NCBI GenBank assembly: GCA_021203585.1
Contig: JAJQAW010000223.1
Coordinates: 1-9,619, forward strand
Source of the DNA: Rikenellaceae bacterium
GTDB taxonomy: Bacteria > Bacteroidota > Bacteroidia > Bacteroidales > Rikenellaceae
Length of the DNA: 9,619 nt
Direction: 5' to 3'
The notes under the pieces were generated by a model, which saw only the letters and a program-made list of their open reading frames with translations, searched no databases and was not told the origin of the DNA. Of this stretch, positions 1-7,288 are shown in pieces. The stretch's first letter is position 1; each line of letters opens with the position of its first letter. The position numbers and the translations under genes were made by a program.

Positions 1-1598
1 ATCAGTGCCACTTTTCCTCCGACTGCCTCCACATGCAGGTCCTCGTCGTAAGCTTGCGGGGCGCGGTAGCCGCTGGAATAACTCCCCCGCAAGATCAGGT
101 CCGGCATCATGGGAGTATAGCGGATATTGGCCCGGGGATTGACGATGATATCGTCGATTTTATTATGTTTATCGATCCGTGCCCCCGCCAGCAGATTCAA
201 GCGTTCGCTTTTCCATTCGTTTTGCAGGTAGCCGCCGAACACCCGGGAGTCCTGTTTTAGGTTCCGGTCATACCCCAGCATGACATCGTGCAGGTGGTTG
301 GAAGAGTATTCGAGGCCGGCAGTCAGATCGGCGGGCAGGAAGAACAACTGGTCGAAGCCGTAGGTATACTGGCCGCCGCCTACCACGGTAAAATCGGTCG
401 TCCGGCCGTACGCTTCCGGAGTTTCGCTGGTGCCGAAATAGCTGTCTCGGTTGATATTCTACATGGATATGTATCCATTTTCCCGGTGTTTTTGATCGGC
501 GGACCACAGGTCGTATTTCAAACCTCCACCGTCGATCTTATGGCGCAGCTGTTCGGCAATCTTCACTTCGTGAGGAGGCCGATCAAACTGATCCCCTCCG
601 CGACGGAATTCCCGGATATGATGATATTCGGCCGTCAGTTTGGAATATCCGCCGGTTTTGTAGTAGCCTCGGAAACCGACTGTCTCCGAACCGAGTTTGG
701 GTATTTCCGTGAACCCGTCATCGTTGCGATCGTAGCCTTCCCGGTCACGGATCATCCCGAAAACATAGAGTCCCGCCCGGTAATCGTCCGATACGAATGA
801 ACCGTTAAACGAAGTATTGGTATCCCACGTACCGTCGATCCGCTGCGTGTTGTTGGAAATGGCTACCGAATTTCGGGTCGGCTCTTTGGTGATAATGTTA
901 ACTACTCCTCCGATGGCATTGGCGCCGAATAGAGCCGAGCCTCCGCCGCGGATGACTTCGACTCGCTCGATCATGCTGGTCGGAATTTGTTCCAGCCCGT
1001 ATACGTTGGCCAGCGAACTGAAAATCGGCCGACTGTCCAGCAGGATTTGTGAATATTGGCCTTCCAGCCCGTTGATGCGCAGTTGCGACACTCCGCAATT
1101 ACTGCAGTTGAATTCGACCCGAAGTCCGGACTGGTAGTTCAGCGCATCGGACAGGTTGTTGGAAGCCGTGCTTTCGAAGAGCTGCGTGTTGAGTACATGA
1201 ACGATCGTCGGCGCTTCCCGCCGGTTGGTTTCCTGCCGGTTCGCCGATACGACGATTTGGTCGACTAGGATCGAACTTTCCTCCAGTTCGAAATTCACCT
1301 CGATCGTTTTTCGGGCCGTCAGGGTGACCTCCTTTTCCTGAGTCGTATAGCCCATGCCGGAAGCCGCAAGTGTATATGTACCCTCCGGCAGGTTTTTCAA
1401 AAAATAGTGCCCCGAACCATCCACTACCACGCCGTGAGTGGTTCCTTTCAGGGTTACGTGGACGTAGGGAATGTGGTCATGGGTTCCTTTTTTAACGATA
1501 TGACCGGTTAGGTTTGCATCCGTTCGAGGTTGTGCGGATTGCTGAAGGCAGGAAAAAACGGCGCAAAGTAAAATGCTCCATGCTTGAATGGTATACAT
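1..1598 (-). pseudogene. TonB-dependent outer-membrane receptor, interrupted by an in-frame amber codon and cut by the window edge
   Basis: Outer-membrane receptor that would import a ligand using TonB/ExbBD energy. The first 379 codons (459-1598) hold an N-terminal signal peptide (about residues 1-22), a carboxypeptidase-regulatory-like beta domain (about 29-107, with PEGTYTLAASGMGY), a TonB-box-like DQIVVSANR (113-121) and a plug domain ending in ERVEVIRGGGSALFGANAIG, followed by the first barrel strands. Codon 380 is TAG. Read-through in the same frame gives about 152 more codons to the window edge without another stop. They are typical barrel sequence, starting NINRDSYFGTSETPEAYG and including RGSYSSGYRAPQAYDEDL. 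So this is a nonsense change, not a frameshift; CAG (Gln) to TAG is the simplest origin. The plug carries a C165-x-x-C168 pair (NCSNCG). The start lies 40 bp after the His-rich gene at 1639-1995, so the two probably share a transcript. Substrate unknown; metal, haem or corrinoid are all possible. A 379-residue product would lack most of the barrel and should not function. Confidence 0.85.
459..461 (-). other. Premature in-frame TAG stop inside the receptor gene
   Basis: On the minus strand the codons read GGA TAC ATA TCC ATG TAG AAT ATC AAC CGA. The flanking residues, YISM-stop-NINRDSYFG, match the usual strand pattern of this receptor family across the stop without any change of frame. No other stop occurs in that frame between here and the window edge. 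The seven intact minus-strand genes all end in TAA or TGA, but the long helicase and other frames contain many Gln codons and no internal TAG, so reassignment of TAG is not supported. Confidence 0.85.
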
Positions 1599-1638
1599 AT
1601 AAGTAGAATGATTTAGTGATCGGATTAGAAATGTATGA

Positions 1639-1995
1639 TCAAAATAGGATACTCAAAAGCCGAACAGGGGGGCCGCGTAGCAGGAATTCGGGCGATCGGG
1701 AATCGGCTGTTCCGGCCGGGTGCCTGGGTGGCAAGATCGAACACTTCCGCGGAGGTACCGTTCCGGGAAGCATACAGACCCAGGCGATCCAGGCTGCGAA
1801 AACAGCGAGTTGCTGGATGATCCGGAATTCTTCCGGTGAGTGAGCATGTTCGAAGTTCCGGTTGTGCGGGTGTGAATGGACCAGTGCGTGGTCTCCGATC
1901 CGGTGTACGTGCCCGAAGCGTGTAATTCCTTCGTAATAGCTGATAAAAATCAACAGCGCCATCAGAGAGGAATATGTTCGCACCTGTTTTTTCAT
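1639..1995 (-). CDS. Small histidine-rich membrane or exported protein, putative metal-handling partner of the receptor
   Basis: A 118-residue protein from the ATG at 1993-1995 (MKKQVRTYSS...). An in-frame ATG at 2014-2016 would add seven residues, but it lies upstream of a TAnnTTTG box, so I prefer the shorter form. Residues 8-20 form a hydrophobic segment (signal or anchor). Eight histidines follow within residues 29-52 (GHVHRIGDHALVHSHPHN, then FEHAH), and a second hydrophobic segment spans about 62-78. The C-terminus is Pro/Arg-rich and ends LLRGPPVRLLSILF. Small proteins of this build (hydrophobic end, His cluster, second helix, RGPP-like tail) are found beside TonB-dependent receptors in Bacteroidales. 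The His cluster suggests binding of Zn, Ni, Co, Cu or a related ligand in the periplasm, but this is inference. It lies 40 bp upstream of the receptor on the same strand, so co-transcription is likely. No named family is claimed. Confidence 0.72.
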   Translation of the reverse strand: MKKQVRTYSSLMALLIFISYYEGITRFGHVHRIGDHALVHSHPHNRNFEHAHSPEEFRIIQQLAVFAAWIAWVCMLPGTVPPRKCSILPPRHPAGTADSRSPEFLLRGPPVRLLSILF

Positions 1996-2003
1996 TGGAA
2001 TTC

Positions 2004-2011
2004 CAAATATA
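2004..2011 (-). promoter_or_regulatory. Candidate Bacteroidota -7 box for the His-rich gene and receptor
   Basis: Minus-strand TATATTTG matches the Bacteroidota -7 consensus TAnnTTTG. It ends 8 bp before the ATG at 1995, which would give a very short or absent leader. No good TTTG -33 element sits at the expected distance, so the call rests on the -7 box and its placement alone. Confidence 0.35.
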
Positions 2012-2033
2012 GGCACTTTTCAATAGGATCCGG

Positions 2034-2062
2034 TTTCTGCTCTGCGAAAATCCCTATCTTTG
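2034..2062 (+). promoter_or_regulatory. Candidate promoter of the dihydroorotase gene
   Basis: TATCTTTG at 2055-2062 matches the Bacteroidota -7 consensus TAnnTTTG. A TTTC at 2034-2037, 17 bp upstream, is a near match to the TTTG -33 element. Transcription would start around 2068 and leave a leader of about 55 nt before the ATG at 2125. It lies back to back with the box for the opposite-strand gene, so this 130-bp gap is a divergent control region. Confidence 0.5.
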
Positions 2063-2124
2063 GGGAACGGTTCTTGTGGGAATCCATATTTATAGTGAGC
2101 CGAATCGATCGGTGATTAAAAAGC

Positions 2125-3468
2125 ATGGGGATGGAGAATTTATTGATTGAAAATGCCTTTGTGGTGAATGAACACCGGGCTACTAATGGTTGGGTAATGA
2201 TCCGGGGGGAGCGGATTGCGGAGTGTGGCTACGGATCTTTTGCGGGAGATCGGCCGCAGCGGGTGATCGACGCCGGACAAAAATTGCTGATCCCCGGTCT
2301 GATCGACGATCAGGCCCATTTTCGGGAACCGGGACTGACCCATAAAGCCGATATTCACAGCGAGTCGATTGCCTCGGTTGCGGGAGGGATCACGTCTTAC
2401 ATGGAAATGCCCAATACCATTCCCCAAACCACTACCATAGAGTTGTGGGAGCGGAAAAACGAATTGGGCGCCTCTCATTCGGTGGCCAACTATGCCTTTT
2501 ACCTGGGAGCCACGAACGACAATCTGCCGGAAATTCGTAAAATCGACCCCAAGCGGGTACCCGGAGTAAAACTCTTTATGGGTTCCTCCACCGGAAATAT
2601 GTTGGTGGATCGAGAAGAGACCCTGTCTGCTATTTTTGCCGAATCTCCCGTACTGGTGGCCGCTCATTGCGAGGAGGAAAGTATTATCCGTCGGAATTTA
2701 GCTTATTACAAACACCTCTACGGAGAGAAAATCGATCCGGAGCTTCACCCGCTGATCCGTTCGGCCGAGGCGTGTTACGTTTCGACGGCCAAAGCGGTGC
2801 AACTGGCCGCTAAATACGAGGCTCATTTGCACGTGCTGCACCTGAGTACCAGCCGGGAGTTGGAACTGTTCAGTCCTGCTGCGCTGGGGGAAAAGAAAAT
2901 CACGAACGAGGTGTGTGTCCATCACTTGTGGTTCAACGATTCCGATTATCGGCGAAAGGGAAATTTCATCAAATGGAATCCGGCCGTCAAAACCGAAGAA
3001 GACCGGCAGGCGCTGCTCCAGGGAATCGAAAGGGGTACGGTAGATGTGGTGGCTACGGACCATGCTCCCCATACGCTGCAGGAGAAACTTCGGCCCTATC
3101 TGGAATGTCCTTCGGGCGGTCCGCTAGTGCAGCATTCCCTTACGGCGATGCTCGAACTGTATAAACGCGGAGAAGTTACCCTGTCCCACATCGTCGAAAA
3201 GATGTGTCATGCACCGGCTTTACGGTACCGCATCCGGGATCGCGGCTTTATTCGTCCCGGCTATTTTGCGGATCTGGTTTTGGTCGACACCTCCTGCAGG
3301 TGGGAGGTCGAAACGCCGAACATTTTATATAAATGCGGTTGGTCTCCTTTTGAAGGCGAATCGTTTACCACCCAAGTAACCCATACCTTTATTAACGGCC
3401 GGCTGGTTTATGCCGATGGAAAAATAGATACCGGATTCCGCGGCCAAGCCCTCCGGTTTGACCGTTGA
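2125..3468 (+). CDS. pyrC: Dihydroorotase (amidohydrolase superfamily), third step of pyrimidine synthesis
   Basis: Interconverts N-carbamoyl-L-aspartate and dihydroorotate in the cytoplasm. The 447 residues show the TIM-barrel amidohydrolase signatures in order: IPGLIDDQAHFREPG (56-70), MEMPNT (93-98), GVKLFMGSSTGN with the candidate carboxylated Lys149, HCEEE with His181, HVLHLST with His239, and VATDHAPH with the catalytic Asp312. The first metal motif reads Gln63-Ala-His65 where most amidohydrolases have His-x-His. The same DDQxHFREPG form is, from memory, usual in Bacteroidota dihydroorotases, so I still expect activity. The length fits the long bacterial PyrC group. Start: ATG at 2125 or at 2131; both are in frame, neither has a clear Shine-Dalgarno, and they differ by two residues. 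It is the only plus-strand gene here, convergent with lrgB. Allantoinase or hydantoinase is a less likely alternative. Confidence 0.9.
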   Translation: MGMENLLIENAFVVNEHRATNGWVMIRGERIAECGYGSFAGDRPQRVIDAGQKLLIPGLIDDQAHFREPGLTHKADIHSESIASVAGGITSYMEMPNTIPQTTTIELWERKNELGASHSVANYAFYLGATNDNLPEIRKIDPKRVPGVKLFMGSSTGNMLVDREETLSAIFAESPVLVAAHCEEESIIRRNLAYYKHLYGEKIDPELHPLIRSAEACYVSTAKAVQLAAKYEAHLHVLHLSTSRELELFSPAALGEKKITNEVCVHHLWFNDSDYRRKGNFIKWNPAVKTEEDRQALLQGIERGTVDVVATDHAPHTLQEKLRPYLECPSGGPLVQHSLTAMLELYKRGEVTLSHIVEKMCHAPALRYRIRDRGFIRPGYFADLVLVDTSCRWEVETPNILYKCGWSPFEGESFTTQVTHTFINGRLVYADGKIDTGFRGQALRFDR

Positions 3469-3499
3469 TAATAAGGGGTTAACCGGGTAAGGTGAGCGG

Positions 3500-3612
3500 A
3501 GTGTTTTTTAGCTTCGTCCGACGACCGGTATTCGGTAAGAAGCCGGCAACCTTCCAACCGCTGTGCGAAGTGGAGCCGCCGGTGCCCTATGGCAGCAAAT
3601 CGTTGGAAGTTC
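3500..3612 (-). ncRNA. SAM-II-type riboswitch, long-loop variant, without an evident target gene
   Basis: Read on the minus strand, an 8-bp perfect stem P1 forms between CTTCCAAC (3609-3602) and GTTGGAAG (3558-3551). The loop opens with GATTTGCTGCC, like the GAUUU that starts loop 1 of SAM-II RNAs. Inside the long loop CTTCG (3570-3566) pairs with CGAAG (3516-3512) in the 3' tail, giving the H-type pseudoknot, and the tail continues GCTAAAAAACAC, like the conserved GCUAAAAA of SAM-II. An added hairpin (ACCGAATACCGGT) lies in the segment before the tail, and a TGCC/GGCA hairpin lies in the loop. These insertions match the long-loop form known in Bacteroidota. SAM-II RNAs normally bury the ribosome site of a Met/SAM gene just 3' of the tail. 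Here the next minus-strand sequence is antisense to the dihydroorotase, with no ATG near. No dedicated promoter is seen, so it may sit in the 3' UTR of the lrgB transcript. Assigned from signature and pairing, not by covariance search. Confidence 0.68.
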
Positions 3613-3636
3613 CCGTGTGTGGTCCGAAATCGGCGA

Positions 3637-4326
3637 TCAGAAAAACCGTTCGATCAGGGGGATCAGCACCGCGGTGATTACGCCCATTAAGCCGATCGCC
3701 AGACCGGAAATAGCGCCTTCTACCGCTCCCAGTTCGATGGCCCGTGCCGTTCCTACGGCATGCGATGCCGATCCGAGCGCCAGTCCCCGGGCAATGCGAT
3801 CATGGATGCCCAGTTTATTCATGACCACCGGTCCCGCAATACCTCCGAGCATCCCTGCCACAATTACCACGATGGAAGTCAGCGGAGGAAGGCCTCCGGA
3901 AACTTCGGATATGGAAATGGCAATCGGAGTGGTGACTTGTTTGGGTTGAAGAGAAAGCACGACGAGTTGATCCGCACCCATCCAGCGGGCAATCAGCACT
4001 ACGCTTACCACCTCGATCACGCTGCCTGTCACTACGGAGGTCAGGATCGAAACCATTCGTCCTTTGAGGTGTTCCAGCTGTTCAAACAGCAAATACCTTA
4101 AGGAAACTACTGAGATCCCCAGCATGAAATGAATCAATTCGGTTCCCGCAAAATATTCCTGGTAGGAAATATCGGTAAGCCGCAGAAACACAATGATCAG
4201 CAGGGTTGAGGTCAGGATCGGATGCAACAGCCGGATGCGGCTTTTGCGGTAAATCCAGAGCGTCAGCAGATAAGCGCCGATTGTTAAGGTCAACAGAAAT
4301 AAAGGAGTGTGAATCAGTGGCTGCAT
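3637..4326 (-). CDS. lrgB: LrgB/CidB-family membrane protein
   Basis: Polytopic inner-membrane protein of 229 residues, the usual LrgB size. The family signatures are present: PKQVTTPIAI (128-137), and the C-terminal GLALGSASHAVGTARA (181-196). At least six hydrophobic segments are visible. The family is tied to control of murein hydrolase activity and cell lysis in staphylococci, and to glycolate/pyruvate or related carboxylate export in plant PLGG1 and bacterial relatives; which applies here cannot be read from sequence. The ATG follows the lrgA stop with one base between (TAA-C-ATG), so translation is probably coupled. It is the last gene of the pcrA-lrgA-lrgB run and convergent with pyrC; the SAM-II-like RNA begins 24 bp beyond its stop. 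Confidence 0.9.
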   Translation of the reverse strand: MQPLIHTPLFLLTLTIGAYLLTLWIYRKSRIRLLHPILTSTLLIIVFLRLTDISYQEYFAGTELIHFMLGISVVSLRYLLFEQLEHLKGRMVSILTSVVTGSVIEVVSVVLIARWMGADQLVVLSLQPKQVTTPIAISISEVSGGLPPLTSIVVIVAGMLGGIAGPVVMNKLGIHDRIARGLALGSASHAVGTARAIELGAVEGAISGLAIGLMGVITAVLIPLIERFF

Positions 4327-4327
4327 G

Positions 4328-4684
4328 TTATTCCGTCTTGGCCCGTTTACGATCCCGTTTTTCCAACCATTGTTGCAGGTGACCCACCACGGTAAGGATC
4401 AATAAGGTGCTGATGAGGCAGGAGACCAGAATTGCCGCCCAGTGCGCTGAAATCAACGGCCAAGCGGTCATCAATCCGACGCATACGGGGATAAAAAACA
4501 GTAATATGTGGTCCAGAATAAACCGGGCCGCGCCGGCGACATCTTCTTTCCGAACGATTCCCGTATAGAGGGAGGCGAAGAGCAAGACCATTCCGATGAC
4601 ACTTCCCGGTATCATCCCGCCGGTCAACCGGCCGGCCAATTCGCCCAGAAAGTAAAATAAAAGCAGGTAAAATATGCCGATCAT
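4328..4684 (-). CDS. lrgA: LrgA/CidA-family holin-like membrane protein
   Basis: Small inner-membrane protein of 118 residues, with about four hydrophobic helices and a basic tail (EKRDRKRAKTE). It shows the family motifs GRLTGGMIPGSVIGM (18-32) and LLFFIPVCVGLM (61-72). It forms oligomers and acts with LrgB, either as a holin/antiholin-like pair or as part of a small-carboxylate exporter; the sequence does not decide between them. The ATG lies 11 bp after the helicase stop, and GGAAAAG directly before it is one of the few Shine-Dalgarno-like runs in the window. This makes co-transcription with the helicase likely. The lrgB ATG follows after one base. Confidence 0.88.
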   Translation of the reverse strand: MIGIFYLLLFYFLGELAGRLTGGMIPGSVIGMVLLFASLYTGIVRKEDVAGAARFILDHILLFFIPVCVGLMTAWPLISAHWAAILVSCLISTLLILTVVGHLQQWLEKRDRKRAKTE

Positions 4685-4695
4685 CTTTTCCGGTG

Positions 4696-7128
4696 TTAGA
4701 TCCGCCGCAGTTTTGCGTATTTCAGCAGCAGGGTTTTATTTCCCGCGCCATCGAATCGGACGGTAGCTTTGGTGCCGTGTGCCGTCTCTTCCACTGTAGA
4801 AACCGTGCCCGATCCGAACTTATCGTGTGCGACTCGGCAACCTACCTCCAGGGCTCCGGAGGTTACGGATTCCACGGCAGGTCGTTCCGCACTCCTTTCG
4901 AGGCCGGACTGCTCTCGTACGACGCGCCGGCCCATGGATTTCAGGCCTTCCGTCGAGGTTGCAGGGGTTGATACAGGTACGGCGGGAGATTGTTCCGAAG
5001 GGGGTTTCCGTTCCGCGCGGTCCACTCTGCCCGGGTGTTGGAAACTCCGGCCCGCGCCCGTTCCCGCCTGACCGGCCGAACGGGGAAATCGTCGGAGCGG
5101 GGAGCTATCGGTATCCGTTTCGCCTGAATCGGGAAAACGCTCGAACGAATCCTCTTCGTACTGCAGTTGAAGGTACTCGCCGTCGATTTCTTGGATAAAC
5201 CGGCTGGGACGGTTGGAAGTCACATTACCCCACCGGAACCGGGTCTGTGCGAAACTAAGCACTGCCTCGATTTTGGCACGGGTTAGAGCCACATAGAACA
5301 ACCGACGCTCTTCTTCCAGCGCTTCCGGCGAATCCATACACATCTGGCTGGGAAACAGCGTTTCTTCCAATCCGACAATATAGACATAGTCGAACTCCAA
5401 TCCTTTGGCCGAATGGATGGTCATCAGGGTGATTCGGTTCCGGTCTTCCTCTTTTTCGGTGTCCATATCGGTTAGCAGGGAGACGTTTTGCAGCCAGGCG
5501 TCGATCGTGGGCGGCAGCTCTTCCGGGTTTTCCAGGCGTTCCTGTTCGGTGTAAGAGGCCATGGAATTGAGCAGTTCCTCGATATTTTCCAACACACTGA
5601 CCGCTTCCGGAGTTTGCTGCATCCGAAAACTTCCGATAATGCCCGAACGCGTGGCGATCTTCAAACCCATTTCGTAAGCCGGCGTAGTGTACACTCCGGC
5701 GCTCAGTTCGGCAATCATTTCTTTGAATTCGGCCAATTTTTTTGCCGCCGCTCCCCGCAATTCCATCTGTTCCGGTGTGAGAGTGCTGATCACCTCCCAC
5801 ATGCTGATGTGGTGGCGCCGGGCTGTAGCGGCGATTTTGCCGACCGTTACATCCCCGATTCCCCGGGCCGGATAATTGATGATTCGGCGGAAGGCTTCGT
5901 CGTCCTGGTGATTGACTACCAGCCGGATGTAAGCCAGCACGTCCTTGATTTCCTTGCGTTGGTAAAAGGAGTGGCCGCCGAAAATTTTATAGGGGATATT
6001 CCGCGAGCGCAGCCCCTCTTCCAATACCCGGGATTGGGCATTGGTGCGGTACAGAATGGCAATGTCGTTGTACGGAATCTGCCGGCCCCGGGTGAGGGCA
6101 AAAATATCGTTGACCACAACCAGTCCCTCTTCCTGATCCGTAAAGGCTTTAAATACCCGGATTTTTTCTCCTTCGTCATTGGCCGAAAAGGACTTTTTAC
6201 GGATCTGCTTCCGGTTTTTTTCGATAATCGAATTGGCCGCTTTCACGATGGTCTGCGTGGAGCGGTAATTCTGTTCGAGTTTGAAAATCCGTGCCTGCGC
6301 GTAATCGTTTTGGAACCGCAGGATATTTTCGATCCTGGCGCCTCGGAACGAGTAAATGCTTTGGGCGTCGTCGCCGACGACACATAGGTTTCGGTGTTTT
6401 TCGACGATTTTTTTGATGATCAGATACTGGGCCGTATTGGTATCCTGGTACTCGTCCACCATCACATACCGAAACTGATACTGGTATTTGGCCAGTACAT
6501 CCGGAAAGTCCCGGAAAAGGATGTTCATATTCAACAGCAGATCGTCGAAGTCCATCGCTCCGTTTTCCTTGCATTTTTGTACGTAGCGTTTATACACTTC
6601 GAAAAATTGCGGCCGCCGCCGTTCCCGGTCTTCGGCCATCAATGTGGAATTCGATTCGTAAGAGGCCGCTGTGACCAGGTTGTTTTTGGCCAGCGAGATC
6701 CGGTTATAAATCTCGTTCGGTTTATACGTTTCGTCGCTCAGATTCATCTCTTTCAGAATCATTTTCACCACATTGCGGCTATCGGCCGTATCGTAGATCG
6801 TGAACGATGAGGGGTATCCGAGTTTATCCGCTTCCTGTCGCAGAATACGGGCGAAAACGGAATGAAAGGTTCCCATCCACAGGCTTCTGGCGCGGGCCGG
6901 GGAGACCACGTTTTCGATGCGTTCCCGCATTTCCCGCGCCGCTTTATTGGTAAAAGTCAGCGCCAAGATGTGATAGGCCGGAACTCCCTGTTCCAGCATG
7001 TGCGCGATGCGGTAGGTCAATACGCGGGTTTTTCCGGAACCTGCTCCGGCCACGATGATCGAGGGCCCTTGGTAGTTTACCGCAGCTTTCCGTTGTACGG
7101 GGGATAATTGATCTAGGTATTTGGACAC
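4696..7128 (-). CDS. pcrA: UvrD/PcrA-type superfamily 1A DNA helicase
   Basis: ATP-driven 3'-5' DNA helicase acting in repair and in clearing the replication path. The 810 residues show all SF1A motifs: Q-motif region LSPVQRKAAV (8-17), Walker A AGAGSGKT (27-34), GTFHS (86-90), motif II DEYQDT (225-230), GDDAQSIYSFRGA (252-264), QNYRST (286-291), TIHSAKGLEFD (570-580) and EEERRLFYVALTRA (605-618). A low-complexity polar linker (about 660-758) leads to a C-terminal Tudor-like fold (759-810, VGCRVAHDKFGSGTVSTVE), as in PcrA, which in relatives contacts RNA polymerase. The start codon is GTG (7126-7128); no ATG is available upstream in frame, and a promoter-like box lies 22 bp before it. First gene of the run leading to lrgA and lrgB. 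The Tudor tail and linker favour PcrA/UvrD over Rep. Confidence 0.94.
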   Translation of the reverse strand: MSKYLDQLSPVQRKAAVNYQGPSIIVAGAGSGKTRVLTYRIAHMLEQGVPAYHILALTFTNKAAREMRERIENVVSPARARSLWMGTFHSVFARILRQEADKLGYPSSFTIYDTADSRNVVKMILKEMNLSDETYKPNEIYNRISLAKNNLVTAASYESNSTLMAEDRERRRPQFFEVYKRYVQKCKENGAMDFDDLLLNMNILFRDFPDVLAKYQYQFRYVMVDEYQDTNTAQYLIIKKIVEKHRNLCVVGDDAQSIYSFRGARIENILRFQNDYAQARIFKLEQNYRSTQTIVKAANSIIEKNRKQIRKKSFSANDEGEKIRVFKAFTDQEEGLVVVNDIFALTRGRQIPYNDIAILYRTNAQSRVLEEGLRSRNIPYKIFGGHSFYQRKEIKDVLAYIRLVVNHQDDEAFRRIINYPARGIGDVTVGKIAATARRHHISMWEVISTLTPEQMELRGAAAKKLAEFKEMIAELSAGVYTTPAYEMGLKIATRSGIIGSFRMQQTPEAVSVLENIEELLNSMASYTEQERLENPEELPPTIDAWLQNVSLLTDMDTEKEEDRNRITLMTIHSAKGLEFDYVYIVGLEETLFPSQMCMDSPEALEEERRLFYVALTRAKIEAVLSFAQTRFRWGNVTSNRPSRFIQEIDGEYLQLQYEEDSFERFPDSGETDTDSSPLRRFPRSAGQAGTGAGRSFQHPGRVDRAERKPPSEQSPAVPVSTPATSTEGLKSMGRRVVREQSGLERSAERPAVESVTSGALEVGCRVAHDKFGSGTVSTVEETAHGTKATVRFDGAGNKTLLLKYAKLRRI

Positions 7129-7150
7129 GATTGGATGCTGATTAAGGATA

Positions 7151-7158
7151 CAAAAATA
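7151..7158 (-). promoter_or_regulatory. Candidate -7 box of the helicase-lrgAB operon
   Basis: Minus-strand TATTTTTG fits TAnnTTTG and lies 22 bp upstream of the GTG start, predicting a leader of about 17 nt. There is no convincing TTTG at -33, so confidence is moderate. Confidence 0.4.
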
Positions 7159-7240
7159 ACGTTATTCCCCCGGAATTCATAATCTCCGCATGCATTGGCC
7201 GGATAAACGCCCGTTTTTTTCCGCGCTCTCCGTACGGCAT

Positions 7241-7269
7241 AAAAAAAGGCTGTCCGGTTGGACAGCCTT
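7241..7269 (-). terminator. Rho-independent terminator of the exbB-exbD operon
   Basis: A perfect 10-bp inverted repeat (AAGGCTGTCC at 7246-7255, GGACAGCCTT at 7260-7269) with a GGTT/AACC loop is followed on the minus strand by a run of T (7247-7241). It begins 20 bp after the stop of the last exbD gene and separates that operon from the helicase promoter. Confidence 0.92.
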
Positions 7270-7288
7270 CGTATAGACCGAGGACCGT

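Noticed and set aside
459..461. Reassignment of TAG to Gln as in some phages
   Set aside because: The long genes nearby contain many Gln codons and no internal TAG, and there is no phage content in the window.
288..800. Open frame of 170 codons on the plus strand
   Set aside because: It lies opposite the receptor frame in exact codon register, and its translation looks like an antisense shadow.
3469..3499. Terminator for the dihydroorotase gene
   Set aside because: Only a short GGTTAACC palindrome is present, with no T-run, so an intrinsic terminator is not supported.
3511..3596. Plus-strand resemblance to the SAM-I/SAM-IV core (GCTTC/GAAGC stem followed by CGGCAACC, later GGTGCC)
   Set aside because: No closing P1 stem could be found and the P4 pairing is poor. 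The minus strand gives a better supported SAM-II reading with P1, pseudoknot and the GCTAAAAA tail.
5488..6387. Open frame of 299 codons on the plus strand
   Set aside because: It is wholly antisense to the helicase gene, whose motifs are complete, and its translation shows no recognisable domain. The open frame is a by-product of the opposite-strand codon use.
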